Source: CAZGVV01 sp964529155
GTDB taxonomy: Bacteria > Pseudomonadota > Alphaproteobacteria > Rickettsiales > SXRF01
Assembly (NCBI GenBank): GCA_964529155.1
Contig: CAZGVV010000008.1
Span: 1 to 45,260, forward strand
DNA length: 45,260 bases
Reading direction: 5' to 3'
Shown: positions 25,477 to 33,383 of the stretch, in pieces
Layout: each line of letters opens with the position of its first letter
Numbering within the stretch: the stretch's first letter is position 1
Translations under genes and position numbers: made by a program
Notes under the pieces: generated by a model
The model's database searches: none
What the model was told of the DNA's origin: nothing
Seen by the model: the letters and a program-made list of their open reading frames with translations, nothing else

Positions 25477-26661
25477 ATGCCCGGTGAAATCGTTGTTCCT
25501 AATCTTGGCGAATCTGTTTCGGAAGCCACTGTTTCTAAATGGTTTAAAAAAGTCGGCGATGCCGTGGCGGTCGACGAACCTGTGGCGGAACTCGAAACCG
25601 ATAAGGTGACGATGGAAGTGAATGCGCCTGCCGCAGGTGCATTGAAAGAAATCAAGGTTAAAGAAGGCCAGACGGTGGAAGTTGGCACATTACTCGGCTT
25701 GATTGAGGTCGGCGCCAAAGGCGCTGCCGCTGCCCAGCCTGCCCCTGCCGCGAAACCTGCTGCACCCGCCGCCACTCCTGCCCCTGCAGCACAAAAAACC
25801 GGCGTTAACCCTGCCACTGATTCCGGACCGGCCGTGTCTAAAATGCTGGCAGAAACCGGCAAAAATGCAGCCTCCATTCAAGGCACCGGCAAAGATGGCC
25901 GCTTAACCAAGGGTGATGTGATGAGTGCTTCTGCTCCGGCTGCAGTATCTACCTCTGCTGGCCCACGCGAGGAACGCGTAAAAATGTCTAAATTGCGCCA
26001 GGTTATTGCTAAGCGCCTGAAAGAATCGCAAAATACTGCAGCCATTTTGACCACGTTCAACGAAATTGACATGTCGAACGTAATTAATCTGCGCAATGAG
26101 TACAAAGATGCGTTTGAGAAAAAACACGGCATTCGCTTAGGTTTCATGGGCTTTTTTGTGAAAGCTGCCGTGAATGCCTTGAAAGAAGTTGCTGCGGTGA
26201 ACGCCAGTATTGAGGGCGATGAGGTCATTTATAAAAACCATTATGACATCGGTGTTGCGGTAGGCACGGAGCAAGGCTTAGTGGTGCCGGTAATTCGCAA
26301 TTGCGACCAGTTGTCCATCATGGAAATCGAGGCGGAAATCGCCCGTATGGCAAAGAAAGCCCGCGACGGCGCGTTGGCGTTGGCAGATTTGCAAGGCGGT
26401 ACGTTCACTATTTCCAACGGTGGTGTCTATGGCTCTCTGATGAGCACGCCGATCATCAACCCACCGCAATCCGGCATCTTAGGTATGCATAAAACCGAGG
26501 AACGCCCTATTGCCGTAAAAGGCCAGGTAGTGATTCGCCCAATGATGTATGTGGCGCTTTCTTATGATCACCGCATTATTGACGGCAAAGAGTCGGTAAC
26601 GTTCCTGGTGCGCGTGAAGGAAGGCGTGGAAGATCCACGCCGCTTGCTGCTGGGGGTATAA
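25477..26661 (+). CDS. sucB: Dihydrolipoyllysine-residue succinyltransferase (E2 of 2-oxoglutarate dehydrogenase)
   Basis: SucB transfers the succinyl group from E1 to CoA through its swinging lipoyl arm. The 394-residue protein has an N-terminal lipoyl domain with the lipoylated lysine in ETDKVTMEVNAP (about residue 43). An Ala-Pro linker follows (about 80-112), then the E1/E3-binding domain (VSKMLAETGKNAASIQGTGKDGRLTKGDVM, about 120-150) and the catalytic domain (VKMSKLRQVIAKRLKESQNTAAILTTFNEIDMSNVI, IGVAVGTEQGLVVPVIRNCDQ, GGTFTISNGGVYGSLMSTPIINPPQSGILGMH). It ends with the active-site YDHRIIDGKESVTFLV. It lies 125 bp after sucA across a structured spacer. The ATG has an aaagg site. Confidence 0.97.
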   Translation: MPGEIVVPNLGESVSEATVSKWFKKVGDAVAVDEPVAELETDKVTMEVNAPAAGALKEIKVKEGQTVEVGTLLGLIEVGAKGAAAAQPAPAAKPAAPAATPAPAAQKTGVNPATDSGPAVSKMLAETGKNAASIQGTGKDGRLTKGDVMSASAPAAVSTSAGPREERVKMSKLRQVIAKRLKESQNTAAILTTFNEIDMSNVINLRNEYKDAFEKKHGIRLGFMGFFVKAAVNALKEVAAVNASIEGDEVIYKNHYDIGVAVGTEQGLVVPVIRNCDQLSIMEIEAEIARMAKKARDGALALADLQGGTFTISNGGVYGSLMSTPIINPPQSGILGMHKTEERPIAVKGQVVIRPMMYVALSYDHRIIDGKESVTFLVRVKEGVEDPRRLLLGV

Positions 26662-26745
26662 TTGTTTATTCCCGTAAAGACGGGAATTCAGCGCTTATTC
26701 AACGTAATCCTGCGGCACTCACGCGGGAATGGTAGTGGAGATTAT
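26662..26745. repeat. Decayed palindromic repeat between sucB and lpd
   Basis: The segment attcccgtaaagacgggaattca at 26668-26690 is a self-palindrome (attcccg...cgggaat), and a second inverted arm (acgcgggaat) lies near 26721-26730. It resembles the repeat at 2052-2156 and the common attcccg/cgggaat dispersed units. It reads in frame with lpd as FIPVKTGIQ, a peptide typical of such repeats, and so creates a false N-terminal extension. It also separates sucB from lpd. Confidence 0.55.
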
Positions 26746-28137
26746 ATGACCAATCAATTCGATCTTATCGTCATCGGTGGCGGCCCCGGCGGGTATGTGG
26801 CGGCCATTCGCGCAGCACAGCTTGGAATGTCGGTGGCATGCGTGGAAAAACGCGGAACGCTCGGCGGCACGTGCTTGAACGTGGGGTGCATACCCTCTAA
26901 AGCATTGCTGAATTCTTCCCATAAATTTGAGGATGCACGCGAACATTTTGCCTCTTACGGTATCAAAGCCAAGGTGGAGCTAGATCTGCCCGGCATGCTG
27001 AAGCAAAAGGATGATGCGGTTTCCAGCCTCACCAAAGGCATCGAAGGCTTGTTCAAAAAGAATAAAGTGACGTATGTGCAAGGGGCGGCAGCGTTTAGCG
27101 GCAAGAATGAAATCACGGTGAATAGCAAAGATACCTACACCGCTAAAAACTTTATCATTGCCACCGGGTCCGAATCCATGCCTCTGCCCGGCGTAGAGGT
27201 AGATGAGAAACGAATTGTAAGCTCCACGGGTGCACTTACGCTTTCTAAAGTGCCTGAGCATATGGTAGTGGTTGGTGGCGGTGTTATCGGCCTCGAGCTT
27301 GGCTCAGTATGGCGTAGGCTGGGCGCAAAAGTGACCGTCGTGGAATTCCTGGAGCGCATTGGCGGGGCCATGGATGCAGAAGTAGCAAAGCAGTTCCAGC
27401 GCGCATTGGAAAAACAGGGATTTGCTTTCAAGCTTGGCATGAAAGTGACCGGCGCAAAGCAGGATGCAAAATCCATTACCTTGAATTTGGAACCGGCCAA
27501 AGGTGGCGCAGCAGAAACTCTAAGCGCTGATGTGGTGCTGGTATCCATCGGCCGCCGTCCGTATACGCAAGGATTGAATTTGGAAGCGGCAGGATTGAAA
27601 ACCGACGAACGCGGCCGCATTCCTGTCGATGCCCATTTGCGTACGAATGTTTCCCATATCTATGCGATTGGCGATGTAATCGTTGGCCCTATGCTTGCAC
27701 ACAAAGCAGAAGAAGAAGGCGTTGCGGTTGCGGAAACCCTGGCAGGGCAAAAAGGGCATGTGAATTACGATGTCATTCCCGGCGTAGTTTATACACATCC
27801 GGAAGTCGCTAATGTTGGCAAAACGGAGGAAGAGCTGAAGGCGGCAGGCGTGGCTTATAAAGTTGGAAAATTTCCGATGATGGCCAATAGCCGTGCCCGT
27901 TCTGTGGCGGATGCAGAAGGATTTGTCAAAATTCTGGCCGATGCTACGACAGACCGGGTGCTTGGCGTACATATTCTGGCGGCGGATGCAGGGACAATCA
28001 TTCACGAGGCCTGTATTGCTATGGAATTCGGCGCATCTTCTGAGGATATTGCCCGTACATGCCATGCCCATCCAACCCTCAATGAAGCGGTGAAAGAAGC
28101 GGCGCTTGCAGTGGCAGGACGACCAATTCATATTTAA
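26746..28137 (+). CDS. lpd: Dihydrolipoyl dehydrogenase (E3)
   Basis: Lpd reoxidises the dihydrolipoyl arm of E2 and makes NADH. The 463-residue protein has the FAD-binding motif (DLIVIGGGPGGYVAAIRAAQLGM), the redox disulfide GGTCLNVGCIPSKALL, the NAD-binding motif (MVVVGGGVIGLELGSVWRRLGAKVTVVE), the second FAD motif (THIYAIGDV-like SHIYAIGDVIVGPMLAHKAEEEG) and the C-terminal catalytic His-Glu pair (CHAHPTLNEAVKEAAL). The frame is open from 26662, but those 28 codons are repeat sequence, and the ATG at 26746 has a tggag site. It ends the sucA-sucB-lpd operon. A distinct rpoH promoter follows. Confidence 0.97.
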   Translation: MTNQFDLIVIGGGPGGYVAAIRAAQLGMSVACVEKRGTLGGTCLNVGCIPSKALLNSSHKFEDAREHFASYGIKAKVELDLPGMLKQKDDAVSSLTKGIEGLFKKNKVTYVQGAAAFSGKNEITVNSKDTYTAKNFIIATGSESMPLPGVEVDEKRIVSSTGALTLSKVPEHMVVVGGGVIGLELGSVWRRLGAKVTVVEFLERIGGAMDAEVAKQFQRALEKQGFAFKLGMKVTGAKQDAKSITLNLEPAKGGAAETLSADVVLVSIGRRPYTQGLNLEAAGLKTDERGRIPVDAHLRTNVSHIYAIGDVIVGPMLAHKAEEEGVAVAETLAGQKGHVNYDVIPGVVYTHPEVANVGKTEEELKAAGVAYKVGKFPMMANSRARSVADAEGFVKILADATTDRVLGVHILAADAGTIIHEACIAMEFGASSEDIARTCHAHPTLNEAVKEAALAVAGRPIHI

Positions 28138-28202
28138 GGAGCTGCGATTGGACGAAAAAACATGCTGCCAAAACAGGTAATTATTGGGCTCTATTTCACC
28201 CC

Positions 28203-28231
28203 TTGATTCCTGTACTGATTAGTACTATAAT
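28203..28231 (+). promoter_or_regulatory. Near-consensus housekeeping promoter for rpoH
   Basis: A TTGATT -35 box at 28203-28208 and a perfect TATAAT -10 box at 28226-28231 are separated by 17 bp. Transcription would start near 28238, giving a leader of only about 20 nt that holds the aaggag ribosome-binding site (28241-28246). That leaves no room for a structured RNA thermometer of the E. coli rpoH type, unless one lies within the coding region. Confidence 0.7.
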
Positions 28232-28256
28232 CGGGCATCCAAGGAGAATTATCATA

Positions 28257-29150
28257 ATGACTCAAGCAAAAGCTCTGGCATTGACGCCGGCGTTGCCTGC
28301 CTCTCTGCCTCTGTTAGCACCTGTTGATGGACTGCGGCGTTATTTGCAGGAAATCAGCCGGTTTCCCCTACTTTCGCCCGCCGATGAGCACGCCCTGTCT
28401 GTGAAATGGCGCGCAGATGGTGATGTTGCCGCAGCGCATCGCCTGGTGACGTCGCATTTACGCTTAGTCGCGAAAATTGCCCTGCGTTATCGCGGCTATG
28501 GGTTGCCGCTGGCTGAGTTGATCTCGGAAGGCAATATCGGCCTGATGCAGGCGGTGAAACGCTTTGAACCCGAACGAGGCTTCCGTTTGTCTACCTATGC
28601 GATGTGGTGGATCAAAGCCGCGATTCAGGAATATGTGCTGCGCTCATGGTCGCTGGTGAAAATCGGCAGCAGCGCTTCGCAAAAACGCTTGTTCTTTAAC
28701 TTACGCAAATTAAAGCAGAAGATCGGCGTGGAAAGTGCTGAGATGACGCAAGAACAAGTGCGCGATATTGCACTGCGGCTGGAGGTGACGGATCAAGACG
28801 TGATCGACATGAACCAGCGTATGACGGCATCGGACGTGTATTTAAACAGCCCGGCCAGCGCCGATGGCGACAGTGAGAAAATGGATTTCCTGGTTGAACC
28901 AGAAGCTAATCAGGAAACGCAACTGGCCAACCGCCAGGAGGCAAATGCTCGCACTAGATTGCTGACCCATGCATTGGCGCTGCTCGACGAACGTGAACGC
29001 GATATTTTAGAAAAACGCCGCCTTCAAGATGACCCGGTAACACTGGAAGAATTGAGCGGTATCTATAATATTTCCCGCGAACGGGTGCGGCAAATCGAAG
29101 TACGCGCGTTTGAAAAGCTGCAAAAGGCAATGCTGGCACAGGCGGCATAA
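28257..29150 (+). CDS. rpoH: RNA polymerase sigma-32 factor (heat-shock type)
   Basis: RpoH directs RNA polymerase to heat-shock promoters. The 297-residue protein has sigma-70 region 1.2/2 (LRRYLQEISRFPLLSPADEHALSVKW, HRLVTSHLRLVAKIALRYRGYGLPLAELISEGNIGLMQAVKRFEPERGFRLSTYAMWWIKAAIQEYVLRSWSLVK). The RpoH-specific box follows (QKRLFFNLRKLKQKIG), with region 4 at the C-terminus (ALLDERERDILEKRRLQDDPVTLEELSGIYNISRERVRQIEVRAFEKL). The ATG at 28257 with a strong aaggag site is clear; the frame upstream to 28203 is promoter. It stands alone behind lpd with its own promoter and is followed by the bc1 chaperone gene. Confidence 0.95.
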   Translation: MTQAKALALTPALPASLPLLAPVDGLRRYLQEISRFPLLSPADEHALSVKWRADGDVAAAHRLVTSHLRLVAKIALRYRGYGLPLAELISEGNIGLMQAVKRFEPERGFRLSTYAMWWIKAAIQEYVLRSWSLVKIGSSASQKRLFFNLRKLKQKIGVESAEMTQEQVRDIALRLEVTDQDVIDMNQRMTASDVYLNSPASADGDSEKMDFLVEPEANQETQLANRQEANARTRLLTHALALLDERERDILEKRRLQDDPVTLEELSGIYNISRERVRQIEVRAFEKLQKAMLAQAA

Positions 29151-29220
29151 GAGCCGCCTGCTTGCCTGGGTTAAGCCTGCGTGGTATGAGATACATATTC
29201 CCTTACCTAATAGGCTTATT

Positions 29221-29790
29221 TTGCATTTCTTCAGCCAATTTTTTTCTTCTTCTACTAAACACCACGCCCATGATGTGTATGCCGCATTGGTAACACAGGC
29301 ACGCAAGCCGGTGCTCTATATGACATGCGGCATCCCCGACACTTTAGATGGCCGCTTTGACGCAATTTTGTTGCATTTATTTTTGCTGCAGCGCCGTTTA
29401 AAAGAGCTGGCCACTCATGAAGCAGCTACGCTTGGCCGCCACATTCAGGAGGCCTTCATTTCTGACATGGATCGCGGGCTGCGTGAGCTTGGAGTAGGTG
29501 ATACGGGTGTTTCTCACCGCATTCGCAAAATGGCCAGCGCATTGCTTGGCCGCATTGCCAGCTATGACGCTGCCTGGGGAGATGAGAAAGCGTTTCGGGA
29601 TGCGCTGACTCGCAACCTATACCGGGGCAATCATCCGACGGGGGCACAGTTAGATGCACTCATGCAACAACTTCGTCAGGTGGCAGACTGCTTGCATAGC
29701 TGGAATAGTCAAAACATACCTTTTACCCCTACTCACGCGATCAACAATTCTTTGGCGCCATCCGAAAAAAGTGCTGTAGACGCGCTGTAA
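29221..29790 (+). CDS. Ubiquinol-cytochrome c chaperone (CBP3/UQCC1 family)
   Basis: CBP3-type proteins assist translation or assembly of cytochrome b of the bc1 complex. The protein shows the family core: HDVYAALVTQARKPVLYMTCGIPDTLDGRFDAILLHLFLLQRRLKE, then LGRHIQEAFISDMDRGLRELGVGDTGVSHRIRKMASALLGRIASYD. The frame is open from 29110 inside rpoH, but the sequence before 29221 is not family-like. I take the TTG at 29221 as the start (189 residues), and the start is uncertain. It lies about 70 bp after rpoH. Its 3' end overlaps the convergent gene 29733-30407 by 58 bp. Its likely client, PetB, is encoded at 40828-42084. The DUF177 gene that often accompanies this family is absent. Confidence 0.88.
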   Translation: MHFFSQFFSSSTKHHAHDVYAALVTQARKPVLYMTCGIPDTLDGRFDAILLHLFLLQRRLKELATHEAATLGRHIQEAFISDMDRGLRELGVGDTGVSHRIRKMASALLGRIASYDAAWGDEKAFRDALTRNLYRGNHPTGAQLDALMQQLRQVADCLHSWNSQNIPFTPTHAINNSLAPSEKSAVDAL

Positions 29791-30407
29791 GCCTTATTTC
29801 CGATACCGCTGGGTAAAATCGGCTTTTTCAACTCGTTGAACGATTTTAACGCCATGCCTGATAAGGGTGTTTGTGCAAGCGTAGTAGTAGCAAAAAATGA
29901 CGATTCAGATACGGCATCTTCTTGCATAGAGGCAAGCTTTGCGCTTAACGAATTATCGGTTTTACTGGCATGCGCTTGCGTTTCTAAAACGTGGCTAAAA
30001 ATACTCATGGGATTTGTTTGTTCCGGCGTGACTTGCGGAAGCTTTGGAATATTTTCCGGCTGATAGCTCATTATTAAGCCACTGGCTTGAGGATCTGGGG
30101 GTTGCTGGCCTAATATATGAGCCATGAAGAGGGTAGGAAAACTATGGATTACTCCACCTGGAGCAGGCCCCAACAGCCCATTAAATGCACTTGATGCCGC
30201 AGCAGGAGTTTCTATCTCCGCTTTTGCAGACGCATATGCAGCGCTATTTTTTGATTCGCTTCCTACCCGCACATCCGCTATGGGTGCCGCCACATGCGTG
30301 ACAGGTATACGACCAATCACAGGTGTTTCTGAGACAATGGCACTTGCCACCGAGGGAGTCGGCGTGATACTGGATGTAGGTGAAAACGGCGCATTGATAG
30401 CGTACAT
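29733..30407 (-). CDS. Unknown Ser/Ala/Pro/Thr-rich protein
   Basis: I do not recognise this 224-residue protein. Its N-terminal half is low in complexity and probably disordered (runs such as PTSSITPTPSVASAIVSETP and SAKAEIETPAAASSAF). The C-terminal half has weak helices and ends hydrophobically (GAKELLIA). It has no signal peptide, membrane segment or cysteine. The ATG at 30407 has an aagg site at good spacing, which favours a real gene. Its 3' end overlaps the CBP3 gene by 58 bp in the opposite direction. The start lies within a candidate promoter for the divergent SCO gene. Confidence 0.55.
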   Translation of the reverse strand: MYAINAPFSPTSSITPTPSVASAIVSETPVIGRIPVTHVAAPIADVRVGSESKNSAAYASAKAEIETPAAASSAFNGLLGPAPGGVIHSFPTLFMAHILGQQPPDPQASGLIMSYQPENIPKLPQVTPEQTNPMSIFSHVLETQAHASKTDNSLSAKLASMQEDAVSESSFFATTTLAQTPLSGMALKSFNELKKPILPSGIGNKAYSASTALFSDGAKELLIA

Positions 30408-30423
30408 AACCCAACCTTATGAT
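30394..30423 (+). promoter_or_regulatory. Candidate promoter for the SCO-gmk pair
   Basis: TTGATA at 30394-30399 and TATGAT at 30418-30423 are 18 bp apart, about 30 bp before the SCO ATG. The -35 box lies inside the start of the divergent orphan gene, so the two genes would compete for polymerase. Confidence 0.4.
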
Positions 30424-30455
30424 ATTATAGCAAAAATGAAGGATAGAGTAAAGGC

Positions 30456-31079
30456 ATGACCATCCGCGCCCTCCTGGTATTTACCTTTCTTTTACTGGCA
30501 CTTACCGCCACCACGCTGTGGATGACGCAGGGTGATGCCCGTAACACCCCTCCCTCAGTACAAAACCAAGCCCAGATTGGTGGCGCCTTTACGCTCACGG
30601 ATCAGCGTGGTCAAACGGTAAAAGATATGGATTTTAGAGGCCGATTGATGTTGGTTTACTTTGGTTTCACCAATTGCCCAGACCAATGCCCCTTAGCACT
30701 TGGCACGATTACCCAAGCTTTAGAAAAATTGGGCGGGGACTCCGCCCAAGTCGCACCGATTTTTATTACCGTTGATCCAACCCGGGATACACCTGAACGC
30801 TTGAAAGAATATTTAGGTAATTTTTCTCCCATGCTGATTGGCTTGACGGGAACGGATGCGCAAATCGCAGCGGCAACTAAAACCTATAAAGCGTATTATT
30901 CAGCGCCCGTATTGCAACACGATGAGCATGGGCATGCGGATCATGCCGAACATGCTTATAATGTCGATCATTCAGGCTTTTTCTATTTGATGGGACGCGA
31001 TGGCGCTTATCTTACGCACTTCTCTGCTGATATCACTGCGGAGCAATTAAGCACCGCGATTAAAACCTACCTCCACTAG
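30456..31079 (+). CDS. SCO1/SenC family copper-binding thioredoxin-like protein
   Basis: SCO proteins deliver copper to, or reduce, the CuA centre of cytochrome c oxidase at the periplasmic side of the membrane. The 207-residue protein has an N-terminal membrane anchor (LLVFTFLLLALTATTLWM, about 6-23). The thioredoxin fold carries the copper-binding CPDQC (Cys74, Cys78) in LVYFGFTNCPDQCPLALG, the FITVDPTRDTPERLKEYL segment, and the distal histidine in VDHSGFFYLMGRDG (His172). A short histidine-rich stretch (HDEHGHADHAEH, about 155-166) precedes it and may add metal binding. An aaagg site precedes the ATG. Guanylate kinase starts 2 bp after its stop, so the two are cotranscribed. Confidence 0.95.
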   Translation: MTIRALLVFTFLLLALTATTLWMTQGDARNTPPSVQNQAQIGGAFTLTDQRGQTVKDMDFRGRLMLVYFGFTNCPDQCPLALGTITQALEKLGGDSAQVAPIFITVDPTRDTPERLKEYLGNFSPMLIGLTGTDAQIAAATKTYKAYYSAPVLQHDEHGHADHAEHAYNVDHSGFFYLMGRDGAYLTHFSADITAEQLSTAIKTYLH

Positions 31080-31081
31080 TT

Positions 31082-31720
31082 ATGCCCCAGCTGCGACGCG
31101 GTTTAATGTTTGTGCTTTCCTCCCCCTCTGGGGCAGGCAAGACAACGCTTTCACGCCGCCTGCTGGCACAGCAACAAGCCATTGATGGCGATTGCCCGAC
31201 CATGGCAATGTCCGTATCTGTTACTACCCGCCCTATGCGGCCAGGAGAGATTAGTGGACGCGATTATTTTTTCGTCGAACACACGGAATGTGCCCGCATG
31301 ATTGAAGCAGAAGAATTGCTGGAGCACGCGCAAGTATTTGATCATCACTATGGAACGCCCAAGCATTTTGTTTCTGAGCAGTTAGAACGCGGGATAGATG
31401 TTTTATTTGATATTGACTGGCAAGGTACGCGCCAGTTAGCAGCACAAGCACGGGCCGATTTGGTGAGCGTATTTATTTTACCCCCCTCCATGGCTGAACT
31501 GGAACGCAGGCTACGCACACGGGCTCAGGATAGCGAGGAAATCGTACAACGCCGCATGAGCAAAGCACGCGATGAAATCAGCCATTGGCAGGAATATGAT
31601 TACGTCCTGGTCAATGATGATCTGGATGCGACCTTGGCACGTATCAATGCCATTTTAATGGTTGAGCGCACAAAACGAGCACGTCAGTGCTGGCTAGAAG
31701 GATTTATCAGCGCATTATAG
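31082..31720 (+). CDS. gmk: Guanylate kinase
   Basis: Gmk phosphorylates GMP to GDP with ATP. The 212-residue protein begins with the P-loop FVLSSPSGAGKTTLSRRLL. GMP-binding segments follow: SVSVTTRPMRPGEISGRDYFFV, EAEELLEHAQVFDHHYGTP, VLFDIDWQGTRQLA, and the lid RRLRTRAQDSEEIVQRRMSKARDEISHWQEYDYVLVNDDL. It starts 2 bp after the SCO gene. Its last 37 bp overlap the 3' end of the convergent rsmA gene. Confidence 0.97.
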   Translation: MPQLRRGLMFVLSSPSGAGKTTLSRRLLAQQQAIDGDCPTMAMSVSVTTRPMRPGEISGRDYFFVEHTECARMIEAEELLEHAQVFDHHYGTPKHFVSEQLERGIDVLFDIDWQGTRQLAAQARADLVSVFILPPSMAELERRLRTRAQDSEEIVQRRMSKARDEISHWQEYDYVLVNDDLDATLARINAILMVERTKRARQCWLEGFISAL

Positions 31721-32535
31721 CTGTTGGACAGGCGACACCATTCCTCGACATTTAATGTCTCTGCCCGGCGCGTGGGATCAATATTCGACCGGGTGAGTAA
31801 GCGCTCTGCTTCGGGAAACAATGATTTCAGTGCCGCACGTAACATTTTCCGGCGGTTGCCGAATCCGGCAGCAAGTACTTTTTCCAGCGCTCGCTTATCA
31901 GCCGCATAGAGCGGAGTAGGCCTTGGAATTAATGTCAGCACCGTAGAATGTACTTTTGGTGGCGGTGAAAAGGCACCGGGTGGGAGCACAAAGCGGGGCA
32001 CTACGTCACAAAGCCATTGGGCCATAACCGACAACCGTCCATAGTCTTTCGTATTCGGTGCGGATGCGATGCGATCTGCGACTTCCTGCTGAAACATCAG
32101 GGTAAGCGATTGGTAGGCGGTGGGATCAGCATAGATGTCCTCAAGCCAGCGGACTAATAACGCGGTACCCACATTATAGGGCAAATTCGCAACTATTTTG
32201 CGCGGGGCATTACACAATGTGGGGAGGGATATTTTCATGGCATCTGCATGCACAACGCGTAATTTATCGCTACTTACCGCCACCAATTCCTGCAGGGCTT
32301 CCACGCAACGTGCGTCCATTTCCACAGCAACCAGGCTGGCTGCTTTCGTCGCCAATACCGCACGTGTAAGCCCCCCCGGGCCGGGGCCAATTTCAATGAT
32401 GTTGCAACCTGCCATATCGCCCGCCTGAGCAGCGATTTTGGCGCAGATATTTTCATCAAGCAGGAAATGCTGACCCAGCGATTTTTTGGTGGCCAGCCCG
32501 TATTGGGCGATGGTGGATTTAAGGGAGGAGAGCAT
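31684..32535 (-). CDS. rsmA: 16S rRNA (adenine-1518/1519-N6)-dimethyltransferase
   Basis: RsmA (KsgA) dimethylates two adjacent adenines near the 3' end of 16S rRNA during late 30S maturation. The 283-residue protein has the usual N-terminus (ATKKSLGQHFLLDENICAKIA), the SAM-binding NIIEIGPGPGGLTRAVL, VVHADAMKI, and the adenine-N6 motif IV NLPYNVGTALL. The C-terminal domain includes VPRFVLPPGAFSPPPKVHSTVL and FGNRRKMLRAAL. It overlaps gmk by 37 bp tail to tail. In many alphaproteobacteria rsmA follows lptD, surA and pdxA. Here lptD is in the same direction but 4.5 kb away, and surA and pdxA are absent from the interval. Confidence 0.96.
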   Translation of the reverse strand: MLSSLKSTIAQYGLATKKSLGQHFLLDENICAKIAAQAGDMAGCNIIEIGPGPGGLTRAVLATKAASLVAVEMDARCVEALQELVAVSSDKLRVVHADAMKISLPTLCNAPRKIVANLPYNVGTALLVRWLEDIYADPTAYQSLTLMFQQEVADRIASAPNTKDYGRLSVMAQWLCDVVPRFVLPPGAFSPPPKVHSTVLTLIPRPTPLYAADKRALEKVLAAGFGNRRKMLRAALKSLFPEAERLLTRSNIDPTRRAETLNVEEWCRLSNSYNALINPSSQH

Positions 32536-32579
32536 GCATTAACAGAGGTAGTGATATGAAAATCTTCATATCGCTTGTA

Positions 32580-33296
32580 CTATTCCTCTTCTGCCTTTTC
32601 ACCCGGAGGCACTTCTTCCAACGCGTAGCCTGCCGAGCGAACGGTACGAATGAGGTCCTGCTGACGTCCATCAAAATCGAGGCCTTTGCGCAGGCGGCGG
32701 ATGTGTACGTCTACCGTGCGCAGTTCGACATAAATATCATGGCCCCATACCGCATCAAGCAATTGCTCGCGCGAGAACACGCGGTTTGGGTGCTCCAGCA
32801 AATAACGTAGCAGGCTGAACTCGGTAGGGCTTAGGTGAATTTCCGTGCTGTTTCGGAACACTTTATGGGCTGCAACATCCATGGAAATATCGGCAAAGCC
32901 GAGCGTTTTTTCAGTTAATGCAGGACGGAAACGCCGAAATACAGCACGAATACGTGCCACTAATTCAGCAGGAGAAAAAGGTTTTACCAGATAATCATCG
33001 GCGCCTGCATCGAGGCCACGGATGCGGTCCCCTTCTTCACCGCGGGCGGAGAGCATGATGATAGGAGTTGCCTTGGTTTCAGCATGCCAACGCAACTGCC
33101 GGCATACATCGATGCCACTCATGGAGGGCAACATCCAGTCCAGCACAACAATGTCTGGGCGAACTTCTTTGACCAATGCCACCGCTTCTTCGCCGTCGCC
33201 GGTCGAGTATACACGGAAGCCTTCACGCTCCAGGTTATAACGCAGCAGCGTAACGATTGCCGCCTCGTCTTCCACAATCAAAACCGATGTCTCCAA
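32580..33296 (-). CDS. phoB: OmpR-family response regulator, PhoB-type
   Basis: PhoB is the DNA-binding regulator of the phosphate-starvation response. The 238-residue protein has a receiver domain (VLIVEDEAAIVTLLRYNLEREGF, phosphoacceptor Asp53 in IVVLDWMLPSMSG, conserved Lys105 in DDYLVKPFSPAELVARI). A winged-helix domain follows (LSPTEFSLLRYLLEHPNRVFSREQLLDAVWG, VELRTVDVHIRRLRKGL, IRTVRSAGYALE). The start codon is TTG at 33296, supported by an agggag site 8-9 nt upstream. No sensor kinase, phoU or pst genes are in the window, so the assignment to PhoB rests on sequence similarity alone; another OmpR-family regulator is possible. Confidence 0.88.
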   Translation of the reverse strand: METSVLIVEDEAAIVTLLRYNLEREGFRVYSTGDGEEAVALVKEVRPDIVVLDWMLPSMSGIDVCRQLRWHAETKATPIIMLSARGEEGDRIRGLDAGADDYLVKPFSPAELVARIRAVFRRFRPALTEKTLGFADISMDVAAHKVFRNSTEIHLSPTEFSLLRYLLEHPNRVFSREQLLDAVWGHDIYVELRTVDVHIRRLRKGLDFDGRQQDLIRTVRSAGYALEEVPPGEKAEEE

Positions 33297-33383
33297 GCCG
33301 CATTCTCCCTATGGGGAATATAAAAGCGGCTTTACCATAACCTATTTTTTCGCAAAGGAAAAGTCATCCTTGCATATTTTACG

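Noticed and set aside
27520..28131. Open frame of 203 residues on the minus strand over lpd
   Set aside because: It is antisense to a conserved gene, and its composition (many His, Arg, Ile, Asn) looks like a shadow frame.
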